Below are positions 1 to 8,081 of a stretch of DNA of 40,765 bases, one piece after another. The notes under the pieces were generated by a model. It was not told where the DNA came from. It saw only the letters and a list, made by a program, of their open reading frames with translations, and did no database searches. This DNA is from JBGPOS01 sp041488155 (GTDB lineage Bacteria; Chloroflexota; Dehalococcoidia; Tepidiformales; Tepidiformaceae), in contig JBGPOS010000034.1 of the NCBI GenBank assembly GCA_041488155.1, positions 1 to 40,765 on the forward strand, in the 5' to 3' direction. How positions within the stretch are numbered: position 1 is the stretch's first letter; every line of letters begins with the position of its first letter. The position numbers and the translations under genes were made by a program.

Positions 1-1037
1 AGGAGCGGGCGCGAGGGATCACGATTGCGATAGCGCACGTCGAGTACCAGACGGAGAAGCGGCACTACGCGCACGTGGACTGTCCTGGACACGCGGACTA
101 CATCAAGAACATGATCACGGGGGCGGCGCAGATGGACGGGGCGATATTGGTGGTAGCGGCGCCGGACGGGCCGATGCCCCAGACGCGGGAGCACGTGTTG
201 TTGGCGCGGCAGGTGGAAGTGCCGGCGATGGTGGTGTTCTTGAACAAGGTCGACATGATGGAGGACGAGGAGCTGTTGGAGCTGGTCGAGCTGGAGCTGC
301 GGGAGCTGTTGACGGCCCAGGAGTTTCCGGGGGACGAGATCCCGATCATCCGGGGGAGTGCGCTGAAGGCGTTGGAGTCGACGTCGACGGACCCGAACGC
401 GCCGGAGTACAAGTGCATTTGGGAGTTGATGGACGCGGTGGACAGCTACATCCCGTTGCCGCAGCGGCTGCTGGACAGGCCGTTTTTGATGCGGATCGAG
501 GATGTCTTCGGGATCAAGGGACGGGGGACGGTGGTGACGGGGCGGATCGACCGTGGGGTGGTGAAGACAGGGGAGGAGGTGGAGATCATCGGGATCATCG
601 AGACGCGCAAGACGACGGTGACGGGTGTGGAGATGTTCAAGAAGCTGCTGGACGAAGGGCAGGCGGGGGACAACGTGGGCTGTCTGTTGCGGGGGATAGA
701 GCGGGACGACGTGCAGCGGGGGCAGGTGCTGGCGAAGCCGGGGTCCATCAAGCCGCACACGCAGTTCGACGCGCAGGTGTACGTATTGAGCAAGGAAGAG
801 GGTGGGCGGCACACGCCGTTCTTCAACGGGTACCGGCCGCAGTTCTACGTGGGGACGACGGACGTGACGGGGTCTATCCATCTGCCGGAGGGGGTGGAGA
901 TGGTGATGCCTGGGGACAACATCGTAATGAAGGTGGAGCTCATCCAGCCGGTGGCTATCGAGGATGGGCTCCGCTTTGCAATCCGGGAAGGCGGCCGCAC
1001 CGTTGGTGCGGGCGTCGTCATCAAGATCACCGCATAG
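1..1037 (+). CDS. tuf: Elongation factor Tu, 5'-truncated by the window edge
   Basis: GTPase that delivers aminoacyl-tRNA to the ribosomal A site in the cytoplasm. The reading frame is open from base 3, so the gene starts upstream of the window; the switch I end (ERARGITI) is the first thing visible. The G3 motif DCPGH, the G4 motif NKVD and the G5 motif SAL follow in order, then beta-barrel domains 2 and 3, ending in the usual GAGVVIKI. About 345 of roughly 400 residues are present. rpsJ starts 24 bp after the stop, the usual str/S10 junction. The missing part should hold the P-loop. Identification is certain; whether this is tufA or a second copy cannot be told from here. Confidence 0.98.
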   Translation, partial: ERARGITIAIAHVEYQTEKRHYAHVDCPGHADYIKNMITGAAQMDGAILVVAAPDGPMPQTREHVLLARQVEVPAMVVFLNKVDMMEDEELLELVELELRELLTAQEFPGDEIPIIRGSALKALESTSTDPNAPEYKCIWELMDAVDSYIPLPQRLLDRPFLMRIEDVFGIKGRGTVVTGRIDRGVVKTGEEVEIIGIIETRKTTVTGVEMFKKLLDEGQAGDNVGCLLRGIERDDVQRGQVLAKPGSIKPHTQFDAQVYVLSKEEGGRHTPFFNGYRPQFYVGTTDVTGSIHLPEGVEMVMPGDNIVMKVELIQPVAIEDGLRFAIREGGRTVGAGVVIKITA

Positions 1038-1061
1038 GCGGAGAAGCAAAAGGACCGCAGT

Positions 1062-1370
1062 ATGGCTCGACAGCAGATCCGCATCAAGTTGAAGGCGTAT
1101 GACCACCGCCTGCTGGATCAGTCTGCCCGTCAAATAGTGGAGGCGGCTGAGCGGACGGGCGCGGCGGTGGCCGGACCTGTGCCTTTGCCTACGTCGATCG
1201 AAAAGTACTGCGTGATGAAGAGCCCGCACATCTACAAGGACGCGCGGGAGCACTTCGAGATTCGGACCCACAAGCGGCTCATCGACATCCTGGAGCCGAC
1301 ATCGAAGACAGTCGATACGCTGATGCGGCTTCAGCTGCCCAGCGGCGTCGACATCGAGATCAAGCTGTAA
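1062..1370 (+). CDS. rpsJ: 30S ribosomal protein S10
   Basis: S10 (NusE) sits in the head of the 30S subunit and, in the family, also pairs with NusB in transcription antitermination. The 102-residue product has normal length and the family pattern: IRIKLKAYDH at the N terminus, GPVPLPT in the ribosome-binding loop region, and a C-terminal strand ending in VDIEIKL. The ATG at 1062 follows tuf by 24 bp and rplC begins 4 bp after the stop, so it is the first gene of the S10 cluster proper. No promoter is obvious in the short gap before it, which suggests read-through from tuf. Confidence 0.98.
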   Translation: MARQQIRIKLKAYDHRLLDQSARQIVEAAERTGAAVAGPVPLPTSIEKYCVMKSPHIYKDAREHFEIRTHKRLIDILEPTSKTVDTLMRLQLPSGVDIEIKL

Positions 1371-1374
1371 CGCG

Positions 1375-2010
1375 ATGGCTATTGAAGGATTGCTCGGCCG
1401 CAAACTTGGCGCGCTCCAGGTGTTCGATGACAAGGGGCGTCTGCGTGGCGCGACGGCGGTCGAGATCGGCCCATGCTTTGTGACGCAGGTGCGGACAGAG
1501 GAAAAGGAAGGATACCGGGCGGTGCAGATTGGCTACCAGGAGGACCGCAAGCTGAACAAGCCGGAGGCGGGCCACCTGAAGCCAGCCGGCAACTTGAAGT
1601 TGCGGCACCTCGCGGAGTTCCGGGTGGGCGCGGCGGACGCCTACAGTCCGGGCGACCGGCTGGGTGCGGAGCTGTTCGGGGCGGGCGAACTGGTGGACGT
1701 GACGGCGACATCGAAGGGGCGGGGCTTCCAGGGTGGCGTTCGACGCCACAACTTCGCCGGCGGCCCCAAGACGCACGGCCAGAGCGACCGTCACCGGGCG
1801 CCTGGTTCCATCGGGTCAGGGACTACGCCAGGGCGCGTCTACAAAGGGACGCGCATGGCGGGGCACATGGGCGCGGTGAGGACGACGGTGCGGAATCTGG
1901 AAGTGATCAGCAAGAACGAAGAGAAGGGCGTGATCTTCATCGGCGGATCGGTGCCGGGGCCGACGGGGGGAGTGGTGCGGGTGCGCTCGGCGAGGAAGGT
2001 ATCGCAGTGA
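1375..2010 (+). CDS. rplC: 50S ribosomal protein L3
   Basis: L3 initiates 50S assembly and reaches toward the peptidyl transferase centre with a long loop. The 211-residue product matches the family in length. The signature stretch KGRGFQGGVRRHNFAGG is followed by KTHGQSDRHRAPGSIG and TPGRVYKGTRMAGHMG. In E. coli the segment before TPG contains a glutamine that PrmB methylates; here the residues are S-G-T, so that target appears absent (family knowledge recalled, not checked by alignment). The gene starts 4 bp after rpsJ, and its stop overlaps the rplD start in a GTGA arrangement, which implies translational coupling. Confidence 0.97.
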   Translation: MAIEGLLGRKLGALQVFDDKGRLRGATAVEIGPCFVTQVRTEEKEGYRAVQIGYQEDRKLNKPEAGHLKPAGNLKLRHLAEFRVGAADAYSPGDRLGAELFGAGELVDVTATSKGRGFQGGVRRHNFAGGPKTHGQSDRHRAPGSIGSGTTPGRVYKGTRMAGHMGAVRTTVRNLEVISKNEEKGVIFIGGSVPGPTGGVVRVRSARKVSQ

Positions 2011-2672
2011 AACTGAAGGTGCTCGACACCAGCGGGAAAGAGCTGCGGCAGATCGACGCGGGGGACGACGTCTTCGGGATCGACCCGAACCGGTCGGTGT
2101 TGCACCAGGCCTACGTGGCGCAGATGGGGAACCGGCGAGCGGGGAACGCCAACACGAAGAACCGGGGCGATGTCCGAGGTTCGACGGTGAAGATCCGCAA
2201 GCAAAAGGGACTTGGACGCTCGCGACAGGGGGCGATCCGGGCGTCGCACCAGGTAGGCGGCGGAGTTGCGCACGGGCCTCATCCGCACAGCTTTGCGAAG
2301 GACCTGCCGCGCCAGATGCGGCGGCTGGCGCTCCGTTCGGCGTTGAGCGATCACGCGGCGAGCGGTTCGCTCATCGTGGTCGAGGGACTGACGCCCGCTG
2401 AGCCGCAGACGAAGGCGATGCAGGCCTCCTTGGACGCCCTGGGAATCACACGGACGGCGTTGATCGTGAGCGGCGAGCACGAGCCGAACCTGGTGCTTGC
2501 GTCGCGCAACATCGCGAACGTGAAGGCGGTCCCTGCCCAGAACCTGAACGTGGTGGACCTGGTGAACGCTCACCACGTGGTATTCACGGAAGCTGGGGTC
2601 CGAAGGGTGGAATCGCTCTGGGGCGGGGCGAACCTGAAGCTGGCCCGGGGTCGAGGGCGGGAGGCGGTCTGA
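2007..2672 (+). CDS. rplD: 50S ribosomal protein L4
   Basis: L4 binds domain I of 23S rRNA and lines the constriction of the exit tunnel; in some bacteria it also represses its own operon. The open frame extends far upstream, but the GTG at 2007 is chosen because it overlaps the rplC stop as GTGA and gives the family-like start MKLKVLD. The 221-residue product contains the extended internal loop (KQKGLGRSRQGAIRAS, then GGGVAHGPHPHSF) that enters the tunnel. Its stop overlaps the rplW ATG by one base. Whether it autoregulates here cannot be seen. Confidence 0.97.
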   Translation: MKLKVLDTSGKELRQIDAGDDVFGIDPNRSVLHQAYVAQMGNRRAGNANTKNRGDVRGSTVKIRKQKGLGRSRQGAIRASHQVGGGVAHGPHPHSFAKDLPRQMRRLALRSALSDHAASGSLIVVEGLTPAEPQTKAMQASLDALGITRTALIVSGEHEPNLVLASRNIANVKAVPAQNLNVVDLVNAHHVVFTEAGVRRVESLWGGANLKLARGRGREAV

Positions 2673-2968
2673 TGCCACGCGAGATTCATCCCTACGGGGT
2701 GTTGCTGCGGCCAATCATCACAGAGAAGACGACGGTGTTGACGGGCCTGGACAAGTACGTCTTCGAGGTCGACCTGCGGGCGAACAAGAACCAGATCAAG
2801 GAAGCGGTCCAGCTGGCTTTCAACGTGCGCGTTACCGACGTGAACACGATGAAGATGAAGGGTAAGCCGAAGCGGTTTGGCCGGAAGGTGACCAATCGGC
2901 CGGACTGGAAGAAGGCCATCGTGACGCTTGTGGCGGGCGACAAGATCGAACTGTTCGAGGGGATATAG
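2672..2968 (+). CDS. rplW: 50S ribosomal protein L23
   Basis: L23 lies at the tunnel exit and is the docking site for trigger factor and SRP. The 98-residue protein has the family hallmarks: RPIITEKTT near the N terminus, KYVFEVDLRANKNQIKEAV in the middle, and the flexible basic loop MKGKPKRFGRK that penetrates 23S rRNA. The start codon ATG shares its A with the TGA of rplD (TGATG), and rplB begins 2 bp after its stop, so it is embedded in the coupled S10 block. Confidence 0.97.
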   Translation: MPREIHPYGVLLRPIITEKTTVLTGLDKYVFEVDLRANKNQIKEAVQLAFNVRVTDVNTMKMKGKPKRFGRKVTNRPDWKKAIVTLVAGDKIELFEGI

Positions 2969-2970
2969 CG

Positions 2971-3801
2971 GTGGCGATAAAGCAGTTCAAGCCCACGTCT
3001 CCCGGCCGGCGGAACGCTAGCGGCCATTCGTTTGCTGAGATTACGAAGTCGCGCCCGGAGAAGTCGCTGACGGAATCGCTGCGGAAGAACAGCGCCGGCC
3101 GGAACTCGCAGGGCCGGATCACGGTGCGCCACCGAGGTGGTGGGTCCCGCCGACTGTATCGGATCATCGACTGGCGGCGGGACAAGGGCGGCGTGCCGGC
3201 GAAGGTCGTGGCGATAGAGTACGACCCGTACCGGACGGCGCGGATCGCGTTGCTGCAGTACGCCGATGGGGAGAAGCGCTACATCCTGGCGCCGAACGGG
3301 CTGACGGTGGGGGCGGCTCTGCTCAGCGGGCCGGAGGCGGAGGTGCGGGTGGGGAACACGCTGCCGCTGGCGAACATGCCCACGGGCACGCAGATCCACA
3401 ATGTGGAGCTGAACCCCGGCAAGGGCGGGCAGATGGTGCGGAGCGCGGGGACTTCGGCGCAGCTGATGGCGAAGGAAGGCGAATACGCGCTCATCCGATT
3501 GCCGAGCGGGGAGATGCGGCGGGTGCGGATCGAATGCGTGGCGACGGTCGGGCAGGTTGGGAACATCGAGCATTCGCTGGTGAAGCTGGGGAAGGCTGGG
3601 CGGACGCGCCATCGTGGGCGGCGACCACAGGTGCGAGGTTCGGTGATGAACCCGCGGGACCATCCGCACGGTGGTGGCGAAGGGCGCGCACCGATCGGCA
3701 TGCCGGGACCGAAGACGCCGTGGGGCAAGCCGACGCTGGGGTATCGGACGCGCAACAACAAACGAACGAACAAGTTCATCGCCCGGCGGCGAGACAAGTA
3801 G
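2971..3801 (+). CDS. rplB: 50S ribosomal protein L2
   Basis: L2 is a primary 23S rRNA binder needed for subunit association and peptidyl transferase activity. The 276-residue chain shows the OB and SH3-like domains and the basic C-terminal extension. NPRDHPHGGGEGRAP contains the histidine equivalent to E. coli His229, and KTPWGKPTLG is the usual end motif. Start is GTG at 2971, 2 bp after the rplW stop; rpsS follows after 10 bp. Nothing unusual was seen. Confidence 0.98.
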   Translation: MAIKQFKPTSPGRRNASGHSFAEITKSRPEKSLTESLRKNSAGRNSQGRITVRHRGGGSRRLYRIIDWRRDKGGVPAKVVAIEYDPYRTARIALLQYADGEKRYILAPNGLTVGAALLSGPEAEVRVGNTLPLANMPTGTQIHNVELNPGKGGQMVRSAGTSAQLMAKEGEYALIRLPSGEMRRVRIECVATVGQVGNIEHSLVKLGKAGRTRHRGRRPQVRGSVMNPRDHPHGGGEGRAPIGMPGPKTPWGKPTLGYRTRNNKRTNKFIARRRDK

Positions 3802-3811
3802 GAGTCAGGCG

Positions 3812-4099
3812 ATGTCAAGATCAACGAAGAAAGGCCCGTACATTCTCCCTTCGCTGGAGGCGAAGGTGATGGCGCAGCGCAACGCCCAGACGCGTTCGGT
3901 GATAAAGACGTGGTCGCGGGCATCGACGATTTTGCCGGAGATGATCGGGATGACGATCGCTGTGCACGACGGGCGGAGGCATGTGCCGGTGTTCGTGACG
4001 GAGAACATGGTGGGCCACAAGCTGGGCGAGTTCGCGTTGACGCGGACGTTCCGTGGGCACGTTTCGAAGAGCGACCGCCAGAGCAAGGTGAAGCGCTAA
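3812..4099 (+). CDS. rpsS: 30S ribosomal protein S19
   Basis: S19 forms the 30S head with S13 and contacts the A-site tRNA region. The frame is open from 3671, but the ATG at 3812 gives the exact family start MSRSTKKGP and a 95-residue product of normal length. It lies 10 bp after rplB, with GGAG at the rplB stop as a likely ribosome-binding site. Conserved HDGRRHVPVFVTENMVGHK and LTRTFRGH segments confirm the assignment. rplV begins 2 bp after the stop. Confidence 0.98.
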   Translation: MSRSTKKGPYILPSLEAKVMAQRNAQTRSVIKTWSRASTILPEMIGMTIAVHDGRRHVPVFVTENMVGHKLGEFALTRTFRGHVSKSDRQSKVKR

Positions 4100-4101
4100 C
4101 G

Positions 4102-4440
4102 ATGGAAGTGCGGGCGACGGCCAAGGAACTCGGGGTTTCGACGCGAAAGGCGAGGCTCATCCTTGAGCGGCTGCCGGGCCTTTCGGTGGACCAGGCGCTG
4201 GCGCTGCTGCGCTATGTGCAGTCGCCGCACGCGCGGTCGGTGTCGAAAATCGTGCTTTCAGCGGCTTCGAACGCGGAGAACAACTTCGAGCTGGACGTGG
4301 ACGACCTGGTGATCAAGCGGGCGTACGCGAACGAAGGGCGGACACAGCGCCGGTTCCGGCCGCGGTCGCGGGGCCGGGTAAGCCCGATCCTGCGAAGGTC
4401 AAGTCACATCACGATCATTCTAGACGAGCGGGGGAGCTAG
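4102..4440 (+). CDS. rplV: 50S ribosomal protein L22
   Basis: L22 spans the 50S subunit and its beta-hairpin lines the exit tunnel near the macrolide site. The open frame begins at 3910, but the ATG at 4102, right after the rpsS stop, gives the expected start (MEVRATAKELGVSTRKARL) and a 112-residue protein. The hairpin region RRFRPRSRGRVSPI is recognisable and ends in ITIIL as usual. rpsC follows after 3 bp. Confidence 0.97.
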   Translation: MEVRATAKELGVSTRKARLILERLPGLSVDQALALLRYVQSPHARSVSKIVLSAASNAENNFELDVDDLVIKRAYANEGRTQRRFRPRSRGRVSPILRRSSHITIILDERGS

Positions 4441-4443
4441 GTT

Positions 4444-5235
4444 TTGGGACAGAAAATACATCCGCATGGATTCCGGCTTGGAATCATCTACGACTGGGAA
4501 TCGAAGTGGTTCGCGGAGAGGGACTACACAACGCGGCTCCACCAGGACCTCGAGCTGCGGCGCTTTGTGCTCTCGGAGCTGCCGGATGCGAGCATCAGCC
4601 ACGTTGAGATAGACCGAAACGCGAACCTGGTGACGGTGACGATCCACACGGCGAAGCCAGGGATCGTGATTGGGCGAGGCGGGGCGAAGGTGGAGGAGCT
4701 GCGCAATAGTCTCGAGCGATTCAGCGGGGGTCGCGTCCGGGTGAACATCCAGGAGATCCGGACGCCCGAGCTGGATGCCTACCTGGTGGCGCGATCGGTG
4801 GCTGACCAGTTGGAGCGCCGGGTGGCGTTCCGGCGGGCGGTGAAGCAGGCGGTGCAACGGACGATGCAGCGTGGGGCGCTGGGAGTGCGCGTCGCCGTTG
4901 CCGGGCGGCTCGGCGGCGCTGAGATGTCGCGGCGGGAGTCGGACACGGCGGGACGGGTACCGCGGCACACTCTGCGAGCGGATATCGACTACGGGATCGC
5001 TGAAGCACATACGACCTTCGGGCGGCTAGGCGTGAAGGTGTGGATCTACAAAGGGAACATCATCGCGGAACGAGCGGTGGAGCGCCGGGCCGAGGAGGAG
5101 GCTCCGGAGGCGGCACTTGTGCGGCCCGCGGCGGAGACCGACCTATCGCTGGAGGCATTGGGGCCGGCGCACACCGCTATCACGATGGAGCAGCAGGAAG
5201 CTGTGCAGCGTGAAGGCCAGGAAGGGCCGGCGTAG
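4444..5235 (+). CDS. rpsC: 30S ribosomal protein S3 (TTG start)
   Basis: S3 forms part of the mRNA entry channel and its helicase activity. The TTG at 4444 is the start because it yields the invariant MGQKIHPHGFRLGI and sits 3 bp after the rplV stop; no ATG or GTG fits. A type-2 KH domain is present, with the GXXG loop in IGRGGAKVEELR. The C-terminal domain ends near KVWIYKGNII. About 50 further residues, rich in Ala and Glu, form a low-complexity tail beyond the usual end (total 263 residues against about 210-235). rplP starts 2 bp after the stop. Confidence 0.97.
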   Translation: MGQKIHPHGFRLGIIYDWESKWFAERDYTTRLHQDLELRRFVLSELPDASISHVEIDRNANLVTVTIHTAKPGIVIGRGGAKVEELRNSLERFSGGRVRVNIQEIRTPELDAYLVARSVADQLERRVAFRRAVKQAVQRTMQRGALGVRVAVAGRLGGAEMSRRESDTAGRVPRHTLRADIDYGIAEAHTTFGRLGVKVWIYKGNIIAERAVERRAEEEAPEAALVRPAAETDLSLEALGPAHTAITMEQQEAVQREGQEGPA

Positions 5236-5237
5236 CA

Positions 5238-5657
5238 GTGCTGCAACCACGACGAGTCAAACATCGCAAGCAGCACCGCGGCAGGCGTTCGGGGGAGGCC
5301 TCGACGGGCAACTTTGTGGCGTTCGGAGAGTTCGGCCTGCAGGCGCAAGGGGCTGCCTGGATCGACTCGCGACACATAGAGAGCGCGCGCCGGGCGATGA
5401 CGCACGAGATGAAGCGCGGCGGGCAGGTGTGGATCCGGATCTTCCCGGACAAACCTGTGACGGCGAAGCCTGCGGAGACCCGCATGGGTTCGGGGAAAGG
5501 TGCGCCCGACAAGTGGGTTGCGGTGGTGAAGCCGAACCGGGTGATGTTTGAGGTAGGCGGTGTGCCCGAGCTGGTGGCCCGTGAGGCGCTCCGGCTTGCG
5601 GCGCACAAACTTCCGATCGCGACGAGAGTCGTGAAGCGCGAAGAGACGGTGGTGTAG
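5238..5657 (+). CDS. rplP: 50S ribosomal protein L16
   Basis: L16 organises the A-site finger and peptidyl transferase region of the 50S subunit. The 139-residue chain carries the family start MLQPRRVKHRKQHRGR, the central AWIDSRHIESARRAM and RIFPDKPVTAKPAETRMG, and GAPDKWVAVVKP. The GTG at 5238 lies 2 bp after rpsC; rpmC follows after 2 bp. Length and order are typical. Confidence 0.98.
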   Translation: MLQPRRVKHRKQHRGRRSGEASTGNFVAFGEFGLQAQGAAWIDSRHIESARRAMTHEMKRGGQVWIRIFPDKPVTAKPAETRMGSGKGAPDKWVAVVKPNRVMFEVGGVPELVAREALRLAAHKLPIATRVVKREETVV

Positions 5658-5659
5658 CG

Positions 5660-5878
5660 ATGGCTAAAGCGGCAGCAGAGGACATGCGCCATTGGGATGA
5701 CCAGCGGCTGAACAATGAGATCAACGAGGCCTATCGGGCGATGTTCACGCTGCGGTTCCAGCATGCGAGCCGGCAGCTGGAGAACTATCGGGAGCTTCGA
5801 AACGCACGGCGGGCAATAGCGCGGCTGCGAACCGTGAAGCGCGAGCGGGAGCTCGCGGCGCTGGAAGGCGAGGAGTAG
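5660..5878 (+). CDS. rpmC: 50S ribosomal protein L29
   Basis: L29 is a small helical hairpin protein next to L23 at the tunnel exit. The 72-residue product has the two-helix pattern, with the family stretch YRAMFTLRFQHASRQLEN and NARRAIARLRTVKRERE. A short N-terminal extension (about six residues) precedes the usual start. It is spaced 2 bp from both rplP and rpsQ, consistent with the S10 operon order. Confidence 0.96.
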   Translation: MAKAAAEDMRHWDDQRLNNEINEAYRAMFTLRFQHASRQLENYRELRNARRAIARLRTVKRERELAALEGEE

Positions 5879-5880
5879 GC

Positions 5881-6210
5881 ATGGGGCAGCAACGCATTAT
5901 CCAGGGGACGGTAGTCAGCGACAAGATGGACAAAACGGTGGTGATCACCGTGGAGCGCCGCAAGATGCACCGTCTCTACCACAAAGTGGTTTCGCATACG
6001 CAGCGTTACAAGGCGCACGACGAAGAGAACGCCTGCAAGCTGGGCGACGTGGTGCGGATCGCCGAATCGCGCCCGCTTTCGCGGGACAAGCGCTGGCGTG
6101 TGGTGGAGATACTGTCACGCGGCGACGTAGCGGAGGTTTCCCCGGAGAGTATCGGCCGGGAGACGGAAGAGGCGGTCCAGGTCGCACCGAAGTCGGAGGC
6201 GCAGGCGTGA
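5881..6210 (+). CDS. rpsQ: 30S ribosomal protein S17
   Basis: S17 is an OB-fold 16S rRNA binder needed early in 30S assembly. The core is typical: GTVVSDKMDKTVVITVERR, HKVVSHTQRYKAHDE, and GDVVRIAESRPLSRDKRWRVVEI. After the core there are about 25 extra residues rich in Glu, Ser, Ala and Val, making 109 residues instead of about 80-90. The stop overlaps the rplN GTG start (GTGA), implying translational coupling. Confidence 0.97.
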   Translation: MGQQRIIQGTVVSDKMDKTVVITVERRKMHRLYHKVVSHTQRYKAHDEENACKLGDVVRIAESRPLSRDKRWRVVEILSRGDVAEVSPESIGRETEEAVQVAPKSEAQA

Positions 6211-6578
6211 TTCAGCAGGAGACCAGGCTGAAGGTGGCCGACAATTCGGGAGCTCGATCGCTGCTTTGCATCCGCGTGCTCGGCGGGAGCCGGCGGCGGT
6301 ATGCACGGCCGGGGGACATCATCGTGGCGAGCGTGAAAGTGGCGCAGCCGAACTCGAACGTGAAGAAGGGCGAAGTCGTGAAGGCGGTAGTGGTGCGCGT
6401 GGCGAAGGAGTATGGGCGGCCGGACGGCTCCTACATCCGGTTCGACGAGAACGCCGCGGTGCTGCTCGCGCCGGACGGCGAGAACCCGCGGGGCACCCGG
6501 ATCTTCGGACCTGTGGCGCGTGAACTGCGCGATCGCAACTTCATGAAGATCGTCTCGCTCGCGCCGGAGGTGCTGTAG
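6207..6578 (+). CDS. rplN: 50S ribosomal protein L14
   Basis: L14 lies at the subunit interface and forms intersubunit bridges. The 123-residue protein is of standard length with the classic N terminus MIQQETRLKVADNSGAR, the KKGEVVKAVVVR strand, and ENPRGTRIFGPVARELRDR near the end. The GTG start overlaps the rpsQ TGA; the last base of its TAG is the first base of the rplX GTG. This is the expected spc-type order. Confidence 0.98.
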   Translation: MIQQETRLKVADNSGARSLLCIRVLGGSRRRYARPGDIIVASVKVAQPNSNVKKGEVVKAVVVRVAKEYGRPDGSYIRFDENAAVLLAPDGENPRGTRIFGPVARELRDRNFMKIVSLAPEVL

Positions 6579-6895
6579 TGCCAGCGAAGATCAAGCGAGG
6601 CGACCGGGTCGTGGTGATCGCAGGCAAAGACCGTGGAAAACGGGGCACCGTGCGCCGGGTAGTGACGAAGACGGACCGGGTGGTGGTGGAGGGAGTGAAC
6701 ATGATCAAGCGGCACATGCGGGCGCGGAGCGCTGCGCAGCAGTCGTCGATCGTTGAGAAGGAAGCAGCGATCCACGTTAGCAACGTGATGTTGATCGACC
6801 CGAACACCGACCAGCCGACGCGAGTGACGTTCCGCAAACGGGAGGACGGCACACACGTGCGGGTGGGTAAGCGAAGTGGGGAGGACATCGAGTAA
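6578..6895 (+). CDS. rplX: 50S ribosomal protein L24
   Basis: L24 is an assembly initiator of the 50S subunit. It has an N-terminal KOW motif (KIKRGDRVVVIAGKDRGKRG) and the conserved VEGVNMIKRHMRA segment, then AAIHVSNVMLIDP, in a 105-residue chain of normal size. It starts with GTG, sharing a base with the rplN stop, and shares its last base with the rplE ATG. Confidence 0.98.
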   Translation: MPAKIKRGDRVVVIAGKDRGKRGTVRRVVTKTDRVVVEGVNMIKRHMRARSAAQQSSIVEKEAAIHVSNVMLIDPNTDQPTRVTFRKREDGTHVRVGKRSGEDIE

Positions 6896-7440
6896 TGCCG
6901 CCGCGGATGAAGGACAAGTACGAGGGTGAGGTACTGCAGTCGCTGCGGGACCACTACCGGTACGGGAACGTGATGCAGGTGCCGAAGGTCGAGAAGATCG
7001 TGGTGAACATCGGCATGGGCGAAGCATTGACGGACGCGAACTCGCTGGACCGTGCGGCGGACGACGTGGCGGCGATCACGGGTCAGAAGCCGATCATCAA
7101 CCGGGCGAAGCGTTCGATTGCGAACTTCAGGTTGCGGGAGGGGAACCCGATCGGGGTTTCGGCGACGCTGCGAGGGTCGCGGATGTACGAGTTCCTGGAC
7201 CGGCTGATCAGTGCGGCGCTGCCGCGCATCAGGGACTTCCAGGGGTTGAACCCGAACGCCTTTGATGGCCGGGGGAACTACAGCCTGGGGATCAGGGAGC
7301 AGCTGATATTCCCGGAGATCGACTACGACAAGGTGGACAAGGTGCGAGGGATGCAGGTGACGATCGTGACGAGCGCGCGCACCGACGACGAAGGGCGGCG
7401 GCTGCTGGAGCTGATGGGCATGCCGTTCCGAAAGAATTAG
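6895..7440 (+). CDS. rplE: 50S ribosomal protein L5
   Basis: L5 is a 5S rRNA-binding protein of the central protuberance that contacts S13 and P-site tRNA. The 181-residue product contains VEKIVVNIGMGEA, GQKPIINRAKRSIANFRLREG and RDFQGLNPNAFDGRGNYSLG, all hallmark segments, and ends in LLELMGMPFR. ATG overlaps the rplX stop; rpsN begins 9 bp downstream with GGAGG at the rplE stop as its ribosome-binding site. Confidence 0.98.
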   Translation: MPPRMKDKYEGEVLQSLRDHYRYGNVMQVPKVEKIVVNIGMGEALTDANSLDRAADDVAAITGQKPIINRAKRSIANFRLREGNPIGVSATLRGSRMYEFLDRLISAALPRIRDFQGLNPNAFDGRGNYSLGIREQLIFPEIDYDKVDKVRGMQVTIVTSARTDDEGRRLLELMGMPFRKN

Positions 7441-7449
7441 GAGGAAGCA

Positions 7450-7635
7450 GTGGCGAAGAAGGCACTGATCGAAAAGTCGAAGCGACCGCCCAAGTACCCG
7501 GCGCGCCAGCACAACCGATGCAGGGTGTGTGGGCGGCCGAAGGGGTATCTGCGGCGCTTTGCGCTGTGTCGGATCTGCTTCCGCGAACACGCGCACCGGG
7601 GACTTTTGCCGGGAGTAACAAAATCCAGCTGGTAA
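7450..7635 (+). CDS. rpsN: 30S ribosomal protein S14, zinc-binding type
   Basis: S14 is a 30S head protein. This is the short 61-residue zinc-binding form: CRVC and CRIC (C-X2-C pairs) in NRCRVCGRPKGYLRRFALCRICFRE form the ribbon, and the chain ends in GVTKSSW as in the family. Start is GTG at 7450 with a strong AGGAGG-like sequence just upstream at 7438-7445. Presence of the zinc form, with no second copy in view, parallels the zinc forms of S4 and L36 in this cluster. Confidence 0.98.
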   Translation: MAKKALIEKSKRPPKYPARQHNRCRVCGRPKGYLRRFALCRICFREHAHRGLLPGVTKSSW

Positions 7636-7666
7636 GTGCGAACGCAAACGCCAGAGGGGAAGTGCT

Positions 7667-8071
7667 ATGAGTGTCAATGACCCAATTGCCGATATGTTGA
7701 CCCGGATTCGGAACGCGGCATCGTCGCGTCACGATGCGGTGGTCATCCCTGCTTCGAAGATGAAGGTGGCGATCGCGCGGGTGCTGAAGGACGAGGGCTT
7801 TATCCGCGACTTCAGCGTGGTGGCCGAAGATGGGCAGGTCCAGTCGAACCTGAAGGTGGAACTTAGTTACGGGGGGCGCAAGCAGCCCGTGCTGACGGGG
7901 CTTCAGCGAGTGAGCAAGCCGGGGCTTCGGGTTTACGTGCAGAAGCGCGAGATCCCACGGGTCTACGGTGGACTTGGGATCGCGATTCTATCGACGCCGA
8001 AAGGCGTCATGTCGGGGCAGGAAGCCCGCCGCCAGGAGCTGGGCGGCGAGCTGCTCTGCTACATCTGGTAG
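7667..8071 (+). CDS. rpsH: 30S ribosomal protein S8
   Basis: S8 is a primary 16S rRNA binder and, in E. coli, the spc operon repressor. The 134-residue protein has the family start SVNDPIADMLTRIRNA, the central strand/helix pattern, and the near-invariant end region ISTPKGVMSGQEARRQELGGE. The gap of 31 bp to rpsN is among the longer ones in the cluster and holds an AGGGG ribosome-binding site at 7654-7659. No regulatory structure was recognised. Confidence 0.98.
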   Translation: MSVNDPIADMLTRIRNAASSRHDAVVIPASKMKVAIARVLKDEGFIRDFSVVAEDGQVQSNLKVELSYGGRKQPVLTGLQRVSKPGLRVYVQKREIPRVYGGLGIAILSTPKGVMSGQEARRQELGGELLCYIW

Positions 8072-8081
8072 GGGTGAAGCG

